Assembly (NCBI GenBank): GCA_020054205.1
Contig: JAGVLS010000018.1
Coordinates: 62,001-126,000 of the forward strand
DNA length: 64,000 bases
From: Candidatus Obscuribacterales bacterium
GTDB lineage: Bacteria > Cyanobacteriota > Vampirovibrionia > Obscuribacterales > Obscuribacteraceae
Direction: 5' to 3'
Shown: piece by piece, positions 43,513 to 52,483 of the stretch
How the letters are laid out: each line of letters begins with the position of its first letter
How positions within the stretch are numbered: position 1 is the first letter of the stretch
Program-made: the position numbers and the translations under genes
Notes under the pieces: generated by a model
Told to the model about the DNA's origin: nothing
The model's input: only the letters and a program-made list of their open reading frames with translations
The model's database searches: none

Positions 43513-43796
43513 TACTTGCTCTCCTTTTCTCTCATTGATTGAAGTTTAGCGTGAATATACTCATAGAAGGTAATATGCTTTTTTAGACTACCTTTTGCTT
43601 TTTCATCAAAATAAATCCAATATCCTTGTAATAAAAGCAAAATAATAGTCGACAATGTGCCAGCCGCTAGTAGCGCCCAGTCCATAAAAGTACCAGATTC
43701 ACATACTTGGCGCCAACCAGCAAAAAACCAAGACAAAGTAATTACTGAGGCGATGAAAGCAGATAATTTATATGACCAGTGAATACTCATTATCAT
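43512..43796 (-). CDS. Small two-helix membrane protein of the respiratory operon
   Basis: 94 residues. Two helices (SAFIASVITLSWFFAGW, WALLAAGTLSTIILLLLQGYWIYF) and a basic tail. No recognised family, no cysteine pairs. Stop overlaps the next gene's start by one base. Placed between the larger cytochrome b and the second two-helix protein, it is likely a small structural subunit. Confidence 0.55.
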   Translation of the reverse strand: MIMSIHWSYKLSAFIASVITLSWFFAGWRQVCESGTFMDWALLAAGTLSTIILLLLQGYWIYFDEKAKGSLKKHITFYEYIHAKLQSMREKESK

Positions 43797-43802
43797 AACC
43801 CT

Positions 43803-45599
43803 TTATTTAACACCTGCTTCTTGAGCAACTTTGGGAGATGGAGGAGTTTGAGCTTGTTTGCTTTCCGCTTTAAATTTGTAAGCGGCAAAGAAACATATTA
43901 TTGCTACAACTGGACCAGCTATCATCCAATACCAATCTAAATCAGGAACTGGCAATGGATATTTTGTGGTTTCGTTAGCTGCTATTAGTCCTGGTGTTAG
44001 TCTATCCACAAGTTTTACATAATCAAAACAGAAACAATTGGATATCATGAAATCAATCATGCCATGATATTTAACTGCTACATGATTGGCTGTGTACTGA
44101 AATGTTGGAATTAGTTGGAAAAGAATATCAAATGGTGTTGATTGCTGACAAACAGATTGTATTTTTAAAAGCAAATCTTTGTTAGCAGGATTAGCACTAT
44201 CAGCTAATATTGTTGCCCAATTAGAAGGTTCCCAGAAGGTTGATAATTTTATTGAACTTCTTACTAATCCTTCAGCAGTTTCAGCGTTATTGCCCATAAA
44301 TGGTCTCATTACGCCATATACAGCTGCATGCCATAGTGGGTCGATAAACATTTCTGTTTTAGCCATGAAATAGTAAGCAATAGCTAAAACTGTTTGAATT
44401 ATAGCTACCCAACCCATAATAATGGCGCCTTTTGCCATTTTTAGTTTTTGTTTTACATCTGGGTTATTCCAAAAAACCATTAATTGCAAAATAATACCAA
44501 TATCAATTGGTAAGAATAAAAAGTCGCGCCAATAAGGTGGATCGTTATGAATATTGGCAATATTTACAATGATGAGTCCTGAAAATATTATCCAAGTCAA
44601 AAATCCCATAATTGTAACTAATAAAACTAATGGGCGTTTTGTTATGTCTTTTTCTGGTCCAGTTATCTCAACATCAATAAATGGCAGGAGAATAACGCTT
44701 AGTGGAATAACAAGAGTAATGTATGTGGCAACAACTGGCTCTAGATATTTATACATTTGATATAAGCCTAAGAAATACCAGTCGGATAATATAGGTAATG
44801 GTGTGACATCAGGATTGCTGCGATGTCCCAAAGCTGCCGGCATAATAATTGATACAACAACAAGCATAGCGATAATTACTGAACGTTTTAACCAACTAAG
44901 TGGCACACGTTTGTAGCCTGTTTTTAAGAAATATAGCTCTACAAAAATTAGTGGTATTAAAGAAAATGCTAAATGAAGAGAAAAGAATCTTGTAATTGTC
45001 TCTTGTGTAATAGCGCCACCAGCACCTAATAAAAATTCTGCTGTGTTCCAACCCATGTGTAATGATTTTACAAGTGGTTGATAGAAATCTCCTATGCCAA
45101 TGAATTGATCCATATAAGTTGGGAATGTGGCAAATACTTTTGTAGCCCAAAAAGCACGTTGGTTCCAAATCAAAAGATAGCCAGTCAATCCAGAATACAT
45201 TGATAGAAGAAGTGTAATTAAGCCAATTGCTATATTGAATTCCTTACCAGGCTTATAATCAGCCGCTAAGAACATACGATAAACACGCATGGTGGCAGCA
45301 ATGATCATAGCGTCAGCACCATATTTGTGAATGCCACGGATTATGTTGCCAAAAGGAATATGATGTTGAATATATAAAATGGAATCAAAGGCACTAGTTT
45401 TGGTTGGGATATACCACATGATAAGTAGCAATCCACTTGCCATGACTAAGAACCAAACTAAATAAAATATTGCGCCTAGCGAGTAAAAAGGATTGGTTTT
45501 TGCTTCATTGGCATAATGCTCATCGAATATATCGATGTTGGCAAGTCTTAGTTTTAGCCAATCTGTTGCACGATTTATAGAGCCAAGTATATTTTCCAT
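43803..45599 (-). CDS. Cytochrome b/b6-type protein lacking the n-side heme ligands
   Basis: 598 residues from the ATG at 45599, chosen because AAAGGA precedes it; the frame is open 8 codons further, over the Rieske gene. Residues about 40-425 resemble cytochrome b (helices with NIIRGIHKYG and RFFSLHLAF). By position the p-side heme ligands H91 and H209 are present. The n-side partners (14 residues after H91; 14-15 after H209) are R105 and Y223/F224. The Qo motif is SDWY (272-275) in place of PEWY. Beyond residue 425 a further 170 residues carry two or more helices and a soluble segment without CxxCH. The Rieske gene is 16 bases upstream. Confidence 0.85.
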   Translation of the reverse strand: MENILGSINRATDWLKLRLANIDIFDEHYANEAKTNPFYSLGAIFYLVWFLVMASGLLLIMWYIPTKTSAFDSILYIQHHIPFGNIIRGIHKYGADAMIIAATMRVYRMFLAADYKPGKEFNIAIGLITLLLSMYSGLTGYLLIWNQRAFWATKVFATFPTYMDQFIGIGDFYQPLVKSLHMGWNTAEFLLGAGGAITQETITRFFSLHLAFSLIPLIFVELYFLKTGYKRVPLSWLKRSVIIAMLVVVSIIMPAALGHRSNPDVTPLPILSDWYFLGLYQMYKYLEPVVATYITLVIPLSVILLPFIDVEITGPEKDITKRPLVLLVTIMGFLTWIIFSGLIIVNIANIHNDPPYWRDFLFLPIDIGIILQLMVFWNNPDVKQKLKMAKGAIIMGWVAIIQTVLAIAYYFMAKTEMFIDPLWHAAVYGVMRPFMGNNAETAEGLVRSSIKLSTFWEPSNWATILADSANPANKDLLLKIQSVCQQSTPFDILFQLIPTFQYTANHVAVKYHGMIDFMISNCFCFDYVKLVDRLTPGLIAANETTKYPLPVPDLDWYWMIAGPVVAIICFFAAYKFKAESKQAQTPPSPKVAQEAGVK

Positions 45600-45615
45600 A
45601 TGTCCTTTTCTTATA

Positions 45616-46182
45616 TTAGGCAATACCGCCAGCTTCTAACGATAGGATACTAATTTTTTCTCCCTCTTTTTTAACATCAAACTTCCTTGGTGGTCTAGGT
45701 GCTGGACCACTGACAACTTTGCCACCTTGAGCAATATCATAAACACTCAAATGACACGGACAAGCAAATACAGGACCATTTGGTTTGTAATTGTAGCCTT
45801 TCAAACATTCATCTGGGTCTTTGACAAAGTTGAAAATGCAGCCTAAGTGAGGACAGATACGGCTATAAGCGACCACATCACCTGAAGGTAATTTGACTGC
45901 AAAACCTGGAATTTTTCTCACTTCCATACCTTCTGGATTGTATTCTTTATATGATTGATTGAACATAAATGGAATACATGTCCAGGTATCAGGAAAATCT
46001 TTATCTGTAAATTCAACTGGTTTTAAAGGTTTTGGTTGATCTGATGGGCCTAAAAGATCAAGCGGTTGAATTGTTGGACGTAAAAATCTCAATAGCGGTG
46101 AAGCTACTAAACCGAAGGTAGCAGCTAACGGAATTGCTGCTAACACTTTTACTAATGTTCTGCGTGATGTGCCTTCTGTCAT
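45616..46182 (-). CDS. petC: Rieske iron-sulfur protein with a Tat-like signal
   Basis: 188 residues. The N-terminus has a twin-arginine SRRTLVKVL motif and one helix (about 15-32), as in Rieske proteins exported by Tat and held by their signal anchor. Cluster motifs C110, H112, C115 and C141, C143, H144 (CPHLGC and CPCH) give ligands C110, H112, C141 and H144 with a C115-C143 disulfide. It is the [2Fe-2S] partner of the cytochrome b proteins downstream, taking electrons from quinol at the p-side site. Confidence 0.96.
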   Translation of the reverse strand: MTEGTSRRTLVKVLAAIPLAATFGLVASPLLRFLRPTIQPLDLLGPSDQPKPLKPVEFTDKDFPDTWTCIPFMFNQSYKEYNPEGMEVRKIPGFAVKLPSGDVVAYSRICPHLGCIFNFVKDPDECLKGYNYKPNGPVFACPCHLSVYDIAQGGKVVSGPAPRPPRKFDVKKEGEKISILSLEAGGIA

Positions 46183-46190
46183 AACTTCCC

Positions 46191-46955
46191 CTACTGTTTT
46201 TTAGTATTTTGGTCTTTGCTGGCCTCAGCTATAGTTGAAGCATTGCTTATGTGGAATTTGCGGACATACTGGACTAATTTGTGTATATAAGCTTCATCAA
46301 ACTTGATATTTTTTGTTTTATCCTGCTTACCTAGGAAATTAGGCATACCCTCCCAAGCAATACCATTTGCTATATGATCAAATAGTACTGCATCTGTTCT
46401 ATCATAAAATCTGTTGAAACGTTGGAAATTAGCTGGTGATGGTTCTAAATTATGTGCCAATGGTCCATCGCCATCTCCTTTTGTACCGTGACAAACAGCA
46501 CAATTAGAACCAAATACAGGATCAATTGCCTCAATTTCTTTATCTGTCAAAGCTGGGGCTGAAAATGATCTTGTATAAACAACTAAATCCCAAATTTTGT
46601 TGTCGCTAATTTTGCTACGTAAACTCTTATGATTAGCGTCTCCTTTAGCAAGCATTTCATATATTTCAATTGGTTTTTTGCTTGCTCCCCAAAGTGGATT
46701 TGTTAAATCAACTATTTTTCCATTTTCATATTTTGCAGTGCCAACGCCGGCTGTTGAATGGCATTGTGCACAATTCATTTGGTTGTAAACCAATTTGCCA
46801 TCAGGAATTGAAGGAGCAACATCTGGATAAACAATTTCCGATAATGGAGCGGCAGTAGTTTGTTTCTCAGCCAAATTTGTTGTTACTGGCTTTTCAGAAC
46901 AAGCTGTTAAAAGCAGTATAGCGGGTAATAAAAGTAATAGTTTTTTGTCTTTCAT
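46191..46955 (-). CDS. Di-heme cytochrome c lipoprotein
   Basis: 254 residues. Lipoprotein signal (LLLLLPAILLLTAC, lipid on C19). Two c-heme sites: CAQCH (C62, C65, H66) and CAVCH (C152, C155, H156), each followed by a cytochrome c-like helix and a distal Met candidate (WEGMPNF for the second). Likely the periplasmic electron carrier between the Rieske protein and CcoN/CcoO; it may stand in for CcoP, which is otherwise missing. Confidence 0.9.
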   Translation of the reverse strand: MKDKKLLLLLPAILLLTACSEKPVTTNLAEKQTTAAPLSEIVYPDVAPSIPDGKLVYNQMNCAQCHSTAGVGTAKYENGKIVDLTNPLWGASKKPIEIYEMLAKGDANHKSLRSKISDNKIWDLVVYTRSFSAPALTDKEIEAIDPVFGSNCAVCHGTKGDGDGPLAHNLEPSPANFQRFNRFYDRTDAVLFDHIANGIAWEGMPNFLGKQDKTKNIKFDEAYIHKLVQYVRKFHISNASTIAEASKDQNTKKQ

Positions 46956-46973
46956 TTGAATTATCTGATTTCT

Positions 46974-47183
46974 CTAGTAATGGAAAAATGGTATCCAGGA
47001 AAATAAAGCCCACGTGACGATAAGCAAAAACATAATAATAAGAGGTAATGGCGGTGGACCTTCACCAATTCTGTATTCCGAAACTTCTTCGAAAATCTCA
47101 TTGTCTACAGCTGCTTTAGTAATATTGTCTGCGTTGGGAGTTACTATTTTTGCTGTCGACTCATTTTCAGGGTTCTCAGGCAC
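46974..47183 (-). CDS. Small single-helix protein of the oxidase operon
   Basis: 69 residues. A polar acidic N-terminus (about 45 residues) and one C-terminal helix (PLIIMFLLIVTWALFSWIPFF). Unassigned; in size and topology similar to small accessory subunits such as CcoH/CcoQ, but there is no matching motif. Confidence 0.45.
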   Translation of the reverse strand: MPENPENESTAKIVTPNADNITKAAVDNEIFEEVSEYRIGEGPPPLPLIIMFLLIVTWALFSWIPFFHY

Positions 47184-47195
47184 CTTTCCTTCTCC

Positions 47196-47435
47196 TTATG
47201 ACTTAGTTTGTGTTCTTAATTTTTCAATTTTGGATCTGGCAGCTTGAGACAAGCTTGTATCATCGCCATCATCCAGCATTTCAAATTTAGAACCTTCAAT
47301 GTCTTCAAACTCACCACTTTTGAAAGCCCATCCCATTGCAACAACAGCAGCAATGAAAAACAAGAGACATACTCCAAAAGCTACATAAACACCTGTTTGC
47401 AATCCAGCTTGATTTAAGATGCAATTTGGACACAT
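47196..47435 (-). CDS. ccoS: CcoS-like protein with an N-terminal cysteine pair
   Basis: 79 residues. Starts MCPNCILNQ, then one helix (GVYVAFGVCLLFFIAAVVAMGWAF) and KSGEFEDIEGSKFEMLDD, the CcoS-type motif (W-A-x-x-S-G-x-x-x-D-x-E-G). CcoS is needed for cofactor insertion in cbb3 oxidases. The CPNC pair is unusual and could bind metal. Followed by the small helix gene. Confidence 0.6.
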   Translation of the reverse strand: MCPNCILNQAGLQTGVYVAFGVCLLFFIAAVVAMGWAFKSGEFEDIEGSKFEMLDDGDDTSLSQAARSKIEKLRTQTKS

Positions 47436-47438
47436 AAA

Positions 47439-48386
47439 CTATTCTCCTCCTGAAGCTGGTTCCCATTGTTGATGGGATAACTTAGGTAATTTTATTTGTT
47501 GAACTGGATTTAGTTGATCGACATTGTCTATTACTTCTTCTTTTTCTTTTGGTAGTGTTTTGAGATAAGCAACTAAATACCATCTTTGTTCTTCTGTTAA
47601 CACTTCGCCAAAACGTGGCATTCTTGTACCAACTACTCCTTCGGTTACGCGATAAAACCAAAATTCGTCAGAATATTGTTTGTAGAATGGTCTTGTAAAA
47701 TTAGCTGGTTTTTTCTCCAGCGATAAAGCGTTTGGTCCGTTGCCATATCCTTGCAGTCCGTGACAAGCAGCACAATTTTGCGTGTAAATTCCACGACCAG
47801 CATTAGCTGAGGCATCAGCTTTTGTATCTACGTGTTTGCGAGCCAAAAGCTCTTTACCATAAGTGCTTTTGTTTGTGTATTCATCAGGAGCTTCAACAAG
47901 TTCAGTAACTTTGCGTCTATTGCCAAGTGTTTGTATATAAGCAACCAAATCATTCATATCTCGATCGGACAAATAACTAAAACTTGGCATTATAGAACCT
48001 GGCTTTAATGCTCTTGGATTAATCAAATGTGCTTTTTGCCATTCAGAAGGGAAACGACCACCTTCATTAGTTAGATCAGGACCAGTACGTGCTGTACCTA
48101 ATACGTGTGGTGTTTCATCAACATAATCGCCAGCTTGAACAAGAGGTCCATAACCACGATCTTGCAAGCGAGTAAATTGAGTATGACAATAAAAACAACC
48201 TTCTCTTACATATATTTGTCTACCTCTGGCTGGATCGGTTTGAGCTAGTTTATTCTTTTCATACTGATTGCCATGTCCAGAGGGTGATGGGTTGAATATA
48301 ACCATTGGCAGCAAAACTGTAGAGCCGATTATGGCAAAGAAAGTAATGATGACAGCATTTGCACCTTGGCGGAAATTGCTTTTCAT
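47439..48386 (-). CDS. ccoO: CcoO-type cytochrome c fused to a second cytochrome c domain
   Basis: 315 residues. One membrane helix near the N-terminus; CcoO-like heme site CFYCH (C64, C67, H68) with HTQFTRLQDRGYGPLV; the text MPSFSYLSDRDMNDLVAYIQTLGN is typical CcoO. A second cytochrome c module carries CAACH (C205, C208, H209) with RMPRFGEVLTEEQRWYLVAYLKTLP, more like a stand-alone cytochrome c or CcoP domain. So one chain carries two hemes, possibly replacing part of CcoP. Overlaps ccoN by 1 base. Confidence 0.9.
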   Translation of the reverse strand: MKSNFRQGANAVIITFFAIIGSTVLLPMVIFNPSPSGHGNQYEKNKLAQTDPARGRQIYVREGCFYCHTQFTRLQDRGYGPLVQAGDYVDETPHVLGTARTGPDLTNEGGRFPSEWQKAHLINPRALKPGSIMPSFSYLSDRDMNDLVAYIQTLGNRRKVTELVEAPDEYTNKSTYGKELLARKHVDTKADASANAGRGIYTQNCAACHGLQGYGNGPNALSLEKKPANFTRPFYKQYSDEFWFYRVTEGVVGTRMPRFGEVLTEEQRWYLVAYLKTLPKEKEEVIDNVDQLNPVQQIKLPKLSHQQWEPASGGE

Positions 48387-49771
48387 TAAGCTTTTACCTC
48401 CTGAGCTAATTTGCTTTCTTTTTCGGCAACAGGAGTATAGAAACTTCTATAGGCGTTGTAGGCAAATAAAACTTGACCTAAAAGAATCATTATTCCGCTA
48501 AATGCTCTGATTGCCCAATAAGGTCTGATTTGTAGTCCCCATTGATCAACAGGAATGCCCATCGCCCAACCGGCAGCTTGTACTAAACCAGCAGTAGTGA
48601 GAGATAACATCATAATTGTAAAACCAAGTGTTTTTAGCCAATAATGCGCTCTGATTAAACCGTGTGAATACCATTTACGTCCAGTTAACCTTGGCAATCC
48701 ATAATATAAAGCAGCAGTCAATATAAAAGAGAAAGTACCTAATAAAGCTAAGTGAGCATGTCCGACTACCCATTGCGTAAAGTGGATATACCAATTAATC
48801 CAACGTGTAGCTTGGAATGGACCTTGGATACAAGTGATGTAATAAAAAATTGCCGATGTAACAGCAAAACGCAATGGTAAGTCAGTAACTACTAATTGCC
48901 ATTTACCTTTCATAGTCATAAAGAAATTGGTTAGTACTGTAAATACTGGTACTAATAAAAATATAGACGATATTATTGCAATTGCTTTTAGCCATTCAGG
49001 TACTGGCGATTGCAATATATGGTGAGTACCAGTTGGAGCATAAAATAAAGCAATACCCCAAAATCCAATTAAAGATAAACCGTGGCTATATAAAGGACTA
49101 TTGGCAAGCCTGGGTAATAAGTAATACATCATGCCAACGCCAACTGTGGTAAACCACATACCTAATATATTGTGTCCATAAAACCAGCCAACAATTGCAT
49201 CGTTTAAACCAGGCAATTGCACAAATGTTCTTTGTCCAATTACATATACGAGTGGAAACCAGAACAATGCACCAAGAAAATACCAAAGACTGACGTATAG
49301 CTTTCTTACTTTTCTATTTACTACAGTTTGCCAAACATTTAGTCCAACTAATACAAGTAAGACAACTGCAATTACATCAAGTACTGCACCTAATTCTGCA
49401 TATTCTCTTCCTTCGGTATATCCATTTAGTAAAGTGCAGAAAGCACCGACCATTAATAAATTCCATCCCCACATGGCAGTATTGCCAAGGCGTTCACTCC
49501 ATAAAGGAGATTTAGTTAATGAAGGGATCATATAAAACATGGCGCCAATGTATCCCATAGATAGCCAACCTATAGCGACAACATTGACATGCATCATTCT
49601 CAAATGTGGCATCGATAGCTGGGGCACATTATGGACTAAGTCTGGCATTGAAAATTCCAGTCCGGCAAATAGCCCAGAGCCCATGCCAATTACTGACCAA
49701 AACAAAGCTGATAGCATGAAATTGCGACTGGCACTGCCTTCCTTGTCGCTTATAAGCCTGTCAATAAACAT
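48386..49771 (-). CDS. ccoN: cbb3-type cytochrome c oxidase subunit I
   Basis: 461 residues, twelve or so helices. Ligands visible: LRMMHVNVVAIGWL (heme b H61), FYGHNILG (H200, CuB), GTHH (H250, H251, CuB), VVGHAHLALLG (H338 heme b3, H340 heme b), and Y244 in ALFYAPTGTHH placed like the cross-linked tyrosine of C-family oxidases. Reduces oxygen to water with proton pumping, usually at high oxygen affinity. It is the first gene of the operon, which runs to 41390; the 359-base gap upstream should hold the promoter. Confidence 0.95.
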   Translation of the reverse strand: MFIDRLISDKEGSASRNFMLSALFWSVIGMGSGLFAGLEFSMPDLVHNVPQLSMPHLRMMHVNVVAIGWLSMGYIGAMFYMIPSLTKSPLWSERLGNTAMWGWNLLMVGAFCTLLNGYTEGREYAELGAVLDVIAVVLLVLVGLNVWQTVVNRKVRKLYVSLWYFLGALFWFPLVYVIGQRTFVQLPGLNDAIVGWFYGHNILGMWFTTVGVGMMYYLLPRLANSPLYSHGLSLIGFWGIALFYAPTGTHHILQSPVPEWLKAIAIISSIFLLVPVFTVLTNFFMTMKGKWQLVVTDLPLRFAVTSAIFYYITCIQGPFQATRWINWYIHFTQWVVGHAHLALLGTFSFILTAALYYGLPRLTGRKWYSHGLIRAHYWLKTLGFTIMMLSLTTAGLVQAAGWAMGIPVDQWGLQIRPYWAIRAFSGIMILLGQVLFAYNAYRSFYTPVAEKESKLAQEVKA

Positions 49772-50130
49772 ATTTTTGTTCCTGTTTTTACTTCGCTTGC
49801 CAAACTTAAATTATCAATATCAATTTTGCTGACATCGATTGATTGCAGATGTTAAGAGATTGATAGCAATTTGTTTTGAAGTTTGCAAAAAAAATTTGGG
49901 ACACCATGTGTTTTTACTAAGTAGAAATTGTCAAAAGTTTGTTCTTGAAAATTCCATTGTTTGAGAGAACCTCAATGGAGAGAATTATGGCAGTGATAAT
50001 AAGCTTATGGCCAGTATAAATATTTTATCTGAAACAAAGTGTAACTCTTTAAGAGCCAAGCTTTGTGGCTTTTATGGGCAATTTTCAATGTCATGAGAAT
50101 ACAAGCTAAAATATTTTTTGTTTAACGTAT
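49772..50130. other. Gap between ccoN and pth with hairpins
   Basis: No long gene. On the plus strand CCATTG (49954-49959)/CAATGG (49973-49978) forms a hairpin just before GGAGAG and an ATG at 49987 that opens only 10 codons. AGCCA (50054-50058)/TGGCT (50066-50070) with a short TTTTA tail could be a weak terminator for a small plus-strand transcript. The operon promoter for ccoN is expected here, but I find no certain boxes. Confidence 0.3.
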
Positions 50131-50790
50131 TCAATTTTGATTATCTTTGTTACTTCCATCTTCGTTGTTGGAGGGCATTTTAGTACTTTCTGGTAATTGC
50201 AAATTGATGCCGTTAAATTTATTCATAGAAAAATCAATTCCATTCTCAACCCAATTTGTCAGAGCGTCTGTGCAGAGTTCAATCACTTTGTTGTAAAGAT
50301 CGATATCTTCATTTGGTATTTTTGCCAAAACGTACTGAGCACGTTTTTCGCCACCAGGATCTGGACCAACACCGATTTTTAAACGATCAAAACTATTTGA
50401 TTCATTGTCAGCTAATAAATAACTAATTTCACTTAAAATAGATTCAATGCCGTGTTGTCCACCAGCACCGCCACCTTTTTGCATTCTGATTTTGCCAAGC
50501 GGTAATGATGAATCATCATGAACAACAATCAATGAGTTAACTGAAATTTTGTACCAAGATAATAGCGCTTGTACAGCTTTGCCAGAGAGATTCATATATG
50601 TACTTGGCTTAGCAAATAATATATCTTCGCTGCCAATTTTGCTTTTTGCAATGTCAGCAAATAAATTATTTTTGCTTACAAAATCAGCACTATATTTAGT
50701 GGCAATATGCTCAATGGCGAGAAAGCCAGAATTATGTCTTGTTAAACGGTATTCAATGCCTGGATTGCCAAGCCCTACTATTAGCTTCAT
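50131..50790 (-). CDS. pth: Peptidyl-tRNA hydrolase
   Basis: 219 residues. MKLIVGLGNPGIEYRLTRHNSGF start, the catalytic His of TRHN, LFAKPSTYMNLSGKAVQALLSWYK, LIVVHDDSSLPLGKIRMQKGGGAGGQHGIESI and RLKIGVGPDPGG. Releases tRNA from stalled peptidyl-tRNA. About 25 residues longer than minimal Pth because of a polar C-terminal tail (LQLPESTKMPSNNEDG). It stands alone on this strand, with gcvPA divergent. Confidence 0.96.
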   Translation of the reverse strand: MKLIVGLGNPGIEYRLTRHNSGFLAIEHIATKYSADFVSKNNLFADIAKSKIGSEDILFAKPSTYMNLSGKAVQALLSWYKISVNSLIVVHDDSSLPLGKIRMQKGGGAGGQHGIESILSEISYLLADNESNSFDRLKIGVGPDPGGEKRAQYVLAKIPNEDIDLYNKVIELCTDALTNWVENGIDFSMNKFNGINLQLPESTKMPSNNEDGSNKDNQN

Positions 50791-50959
50791 AATTTACACT
50801 TTAGTTTTTAGCATTTTAGCTTCAGTTAATATCACATAGCTAATAAGCTAGATTTTATTAAAGGACTTATCGTTACAACGTGATAAATTTCCAGGCATAT
50901 AGTTGAAACTTATAATTAGTACTTGAGAGATGACTAAATAGCCAAGAGAGTTTACTTAA

Positions 50960-52399
50960 ATGTCTGACCATAAAGAAGAACAAATTCATTTTCCATATCT
51001 TCCGCATACTAAGGAAGATAGAATTAAAATGTTGGAGGCGATCGGAGTCAAAAGTTTTGAAGAACTTATTGCTCAGATACCTAAAGACATTAGAATTTCC
51101 AATCTCTCTATAGCTAGTGGACTAAGTGAATTAGAACTTAGTCAAAAGATAAATCAACTTGCTCAGAAAAATAAGCCGCTATCTGAACAAATTTCATTTG
51201 TTGGTGGTGGAGTATATAGAAGGTTTGTACCAGCGGTGGTACCAAGCATAGTTTCAAGATCTGAATTTGCCACAAGCTACACTCCTTATCAACCAGAAGT
51301 GAGCCAAGGGACTTTGCAAGCAATTTATGAGTTTCAAACTGTTATATGCTTGCTCACTAATATGGATGTAGCTAATGCTTCTATGTATGACGGACCAACA
51401 GCAGCGGCTGAAGCTTGTGCTATGGCTACTCGTATTACCCAACGTAATAAAGTCCTTGTTGCTCACAATATAAATCCAGAATATTTTTCTGTTGTAAAAA
51501 CATATACCAAAACATGTGGGTTAGCCTTTGAAACAATTGATTTTAGTGCTAAAGAAGGAGCAATAGATAGCAATAAACTCAATATTGACGAAAGTACAGC
51601 CTGCGTTTTAGTACAATATCCAAATTTCTTTGGTTGTTTAGAAGACTTAGATGTTCTTGCTCAAAAAGTTCATGCAGCAAAAGCATTATTAATTGTTGCT
51701 TGTGATCCCATTAGCTTAGGATTATTAGAAGCACCAGGAAGTTTTGGTGCCGACATTGTGGTAGGGGATGCACAGCAATGTGGAAATAATTTATCATTTG
51801 GTGGTCCAACAGCAGGTTTTATGGCTTGTCGCAATCAATTTGTTCGACAATTGCCTGGACGTTTAGTTGGTGTTACTCAAGATAATAGAGGGCAACGTGC
51901 TTTTACTCTTACTTTGCAGACACGTGAACAACATATACGCAGAGCAAAAGCTACTTCTAATATTTGTACCAATCAAGCATTGAACGCACTCACTATGCTT
52001 GTTTATTTGTCACTCTTAGGTCCTAATGGACTAAAAGAAGTAGCTGAGCTTAGCTTACAATCTGCACATTATTTGAAAGAAGAATTATCTCGTATCCCTA
52101 ATATAACCATTTATTTTACAAAGCCATTTTTTAACGAATTTGTTATAGAAACCCCATATGAAGCCAAGCAAGTATTAACTTTATTGAGAGAACAAAATAT
52201 ATTAGGAGGTTTAAATCTAGATAGATTCTATCCAGATAACGTGCATTTCAAGAAATGTATTCTTATTGCTACAACCGAGATGAATTCAAAAGACGACATA
52301 GATAAGTATATTGAAGTAATGAAGCAAGTTATTAGTAACTTAAATGGCAAAGCTCATAGCGGTAATTGCATTTCCCCCCTTGTCAGTAAGTGCTTATAA
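50960..52399 (+). CDS. gcvPA: Glycine dehydrogenase (decarboxylating) subunit 1
   Basis: 479 residues, typical for the split P-protein's subunit 1. The family text is evident: FPYLPHTKEDRIKMLEAIGV, FVGGGVYRRFVPAVV, YTPYQPEVSQGTLQAIYEFQT, MDVANASMYDGPTAAAEA, DAQQCGNNLSFGGPTAGFMA and GRLVGVTQDNRGQRAFTLTLQTREQHIRRAKATSNICTNQAL. Works with subunit 2, which carries the PLP lysine, in the glycine cleavage system; that subunit is not in this window. Likely single gene with its own promoter. Confidence 0.96.
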   Translation: MSDHKEEQIHFPYLPHTKEDRIKMLEAIGVKSFEELIAQIPKDIRISNLSIASGLSELELSQKINQLAQKNKPLSEQISFVGGGVYRRFVPAVVPSIVSRSEFATSYTPYQPEVSQGTLQAIYEFQTVICLLTNMDVANASMYDGPTAAAEACAMATRITQRNKVLVAHNINPEYFSVVKTYTKTCGLAFETIDFSAKEGAIDSNKLNIDESTACVLVQYPNFFGCLEDLDVLAQKVHAAKALLIVACDPISLGLLEAPGSFGADIVVGDAQQCGNNLSFGGPTAGFMACRNQFVRQLPGRLVGVTQDNRGQRAFTLTLQTREQHIRRAKATSNICTNQALNALTMLVYLSLLGPNGLKEVAELSLQSAHYLKEELSRIPNITIYFTKPFFNEFVIETPYEAKQVLTLLREQNILGGLNLDRFYPDNVHFKKCILIATTEMNSKDDIDKYIEVMKQVISNLNGKAHSGNCISPLVSKCL

Positions 52400-52483
52400 G
52401 ATTTACTGAACATACTCACAATATACTTATGTATAATGAATTCTTTGACTGCAATTAAATTTAGGCAATAAGACAAAGCGATT

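Noticed and set aside
43803-44520. Cytochrome c domain in the C-terminal part of the large cytochrome b
   Set aside because: Cysteines are present (SNCFCFDY) but there is no CxxCH, so no c-type heme site can be claimed.
49780-49870. FNR-type box (TTGAT-N4-ATCAA) ahead of the oxidase operon
   Set aside because: Several TTGAT and ATCAA half sites occur, but none has the required 4-base spacing.
50000-50100. 29-codon minus-strand frame in the ccoN-pth gap
   Set aside because: No ribosome site; it covers a hairpin and its composition is consistent with chance.
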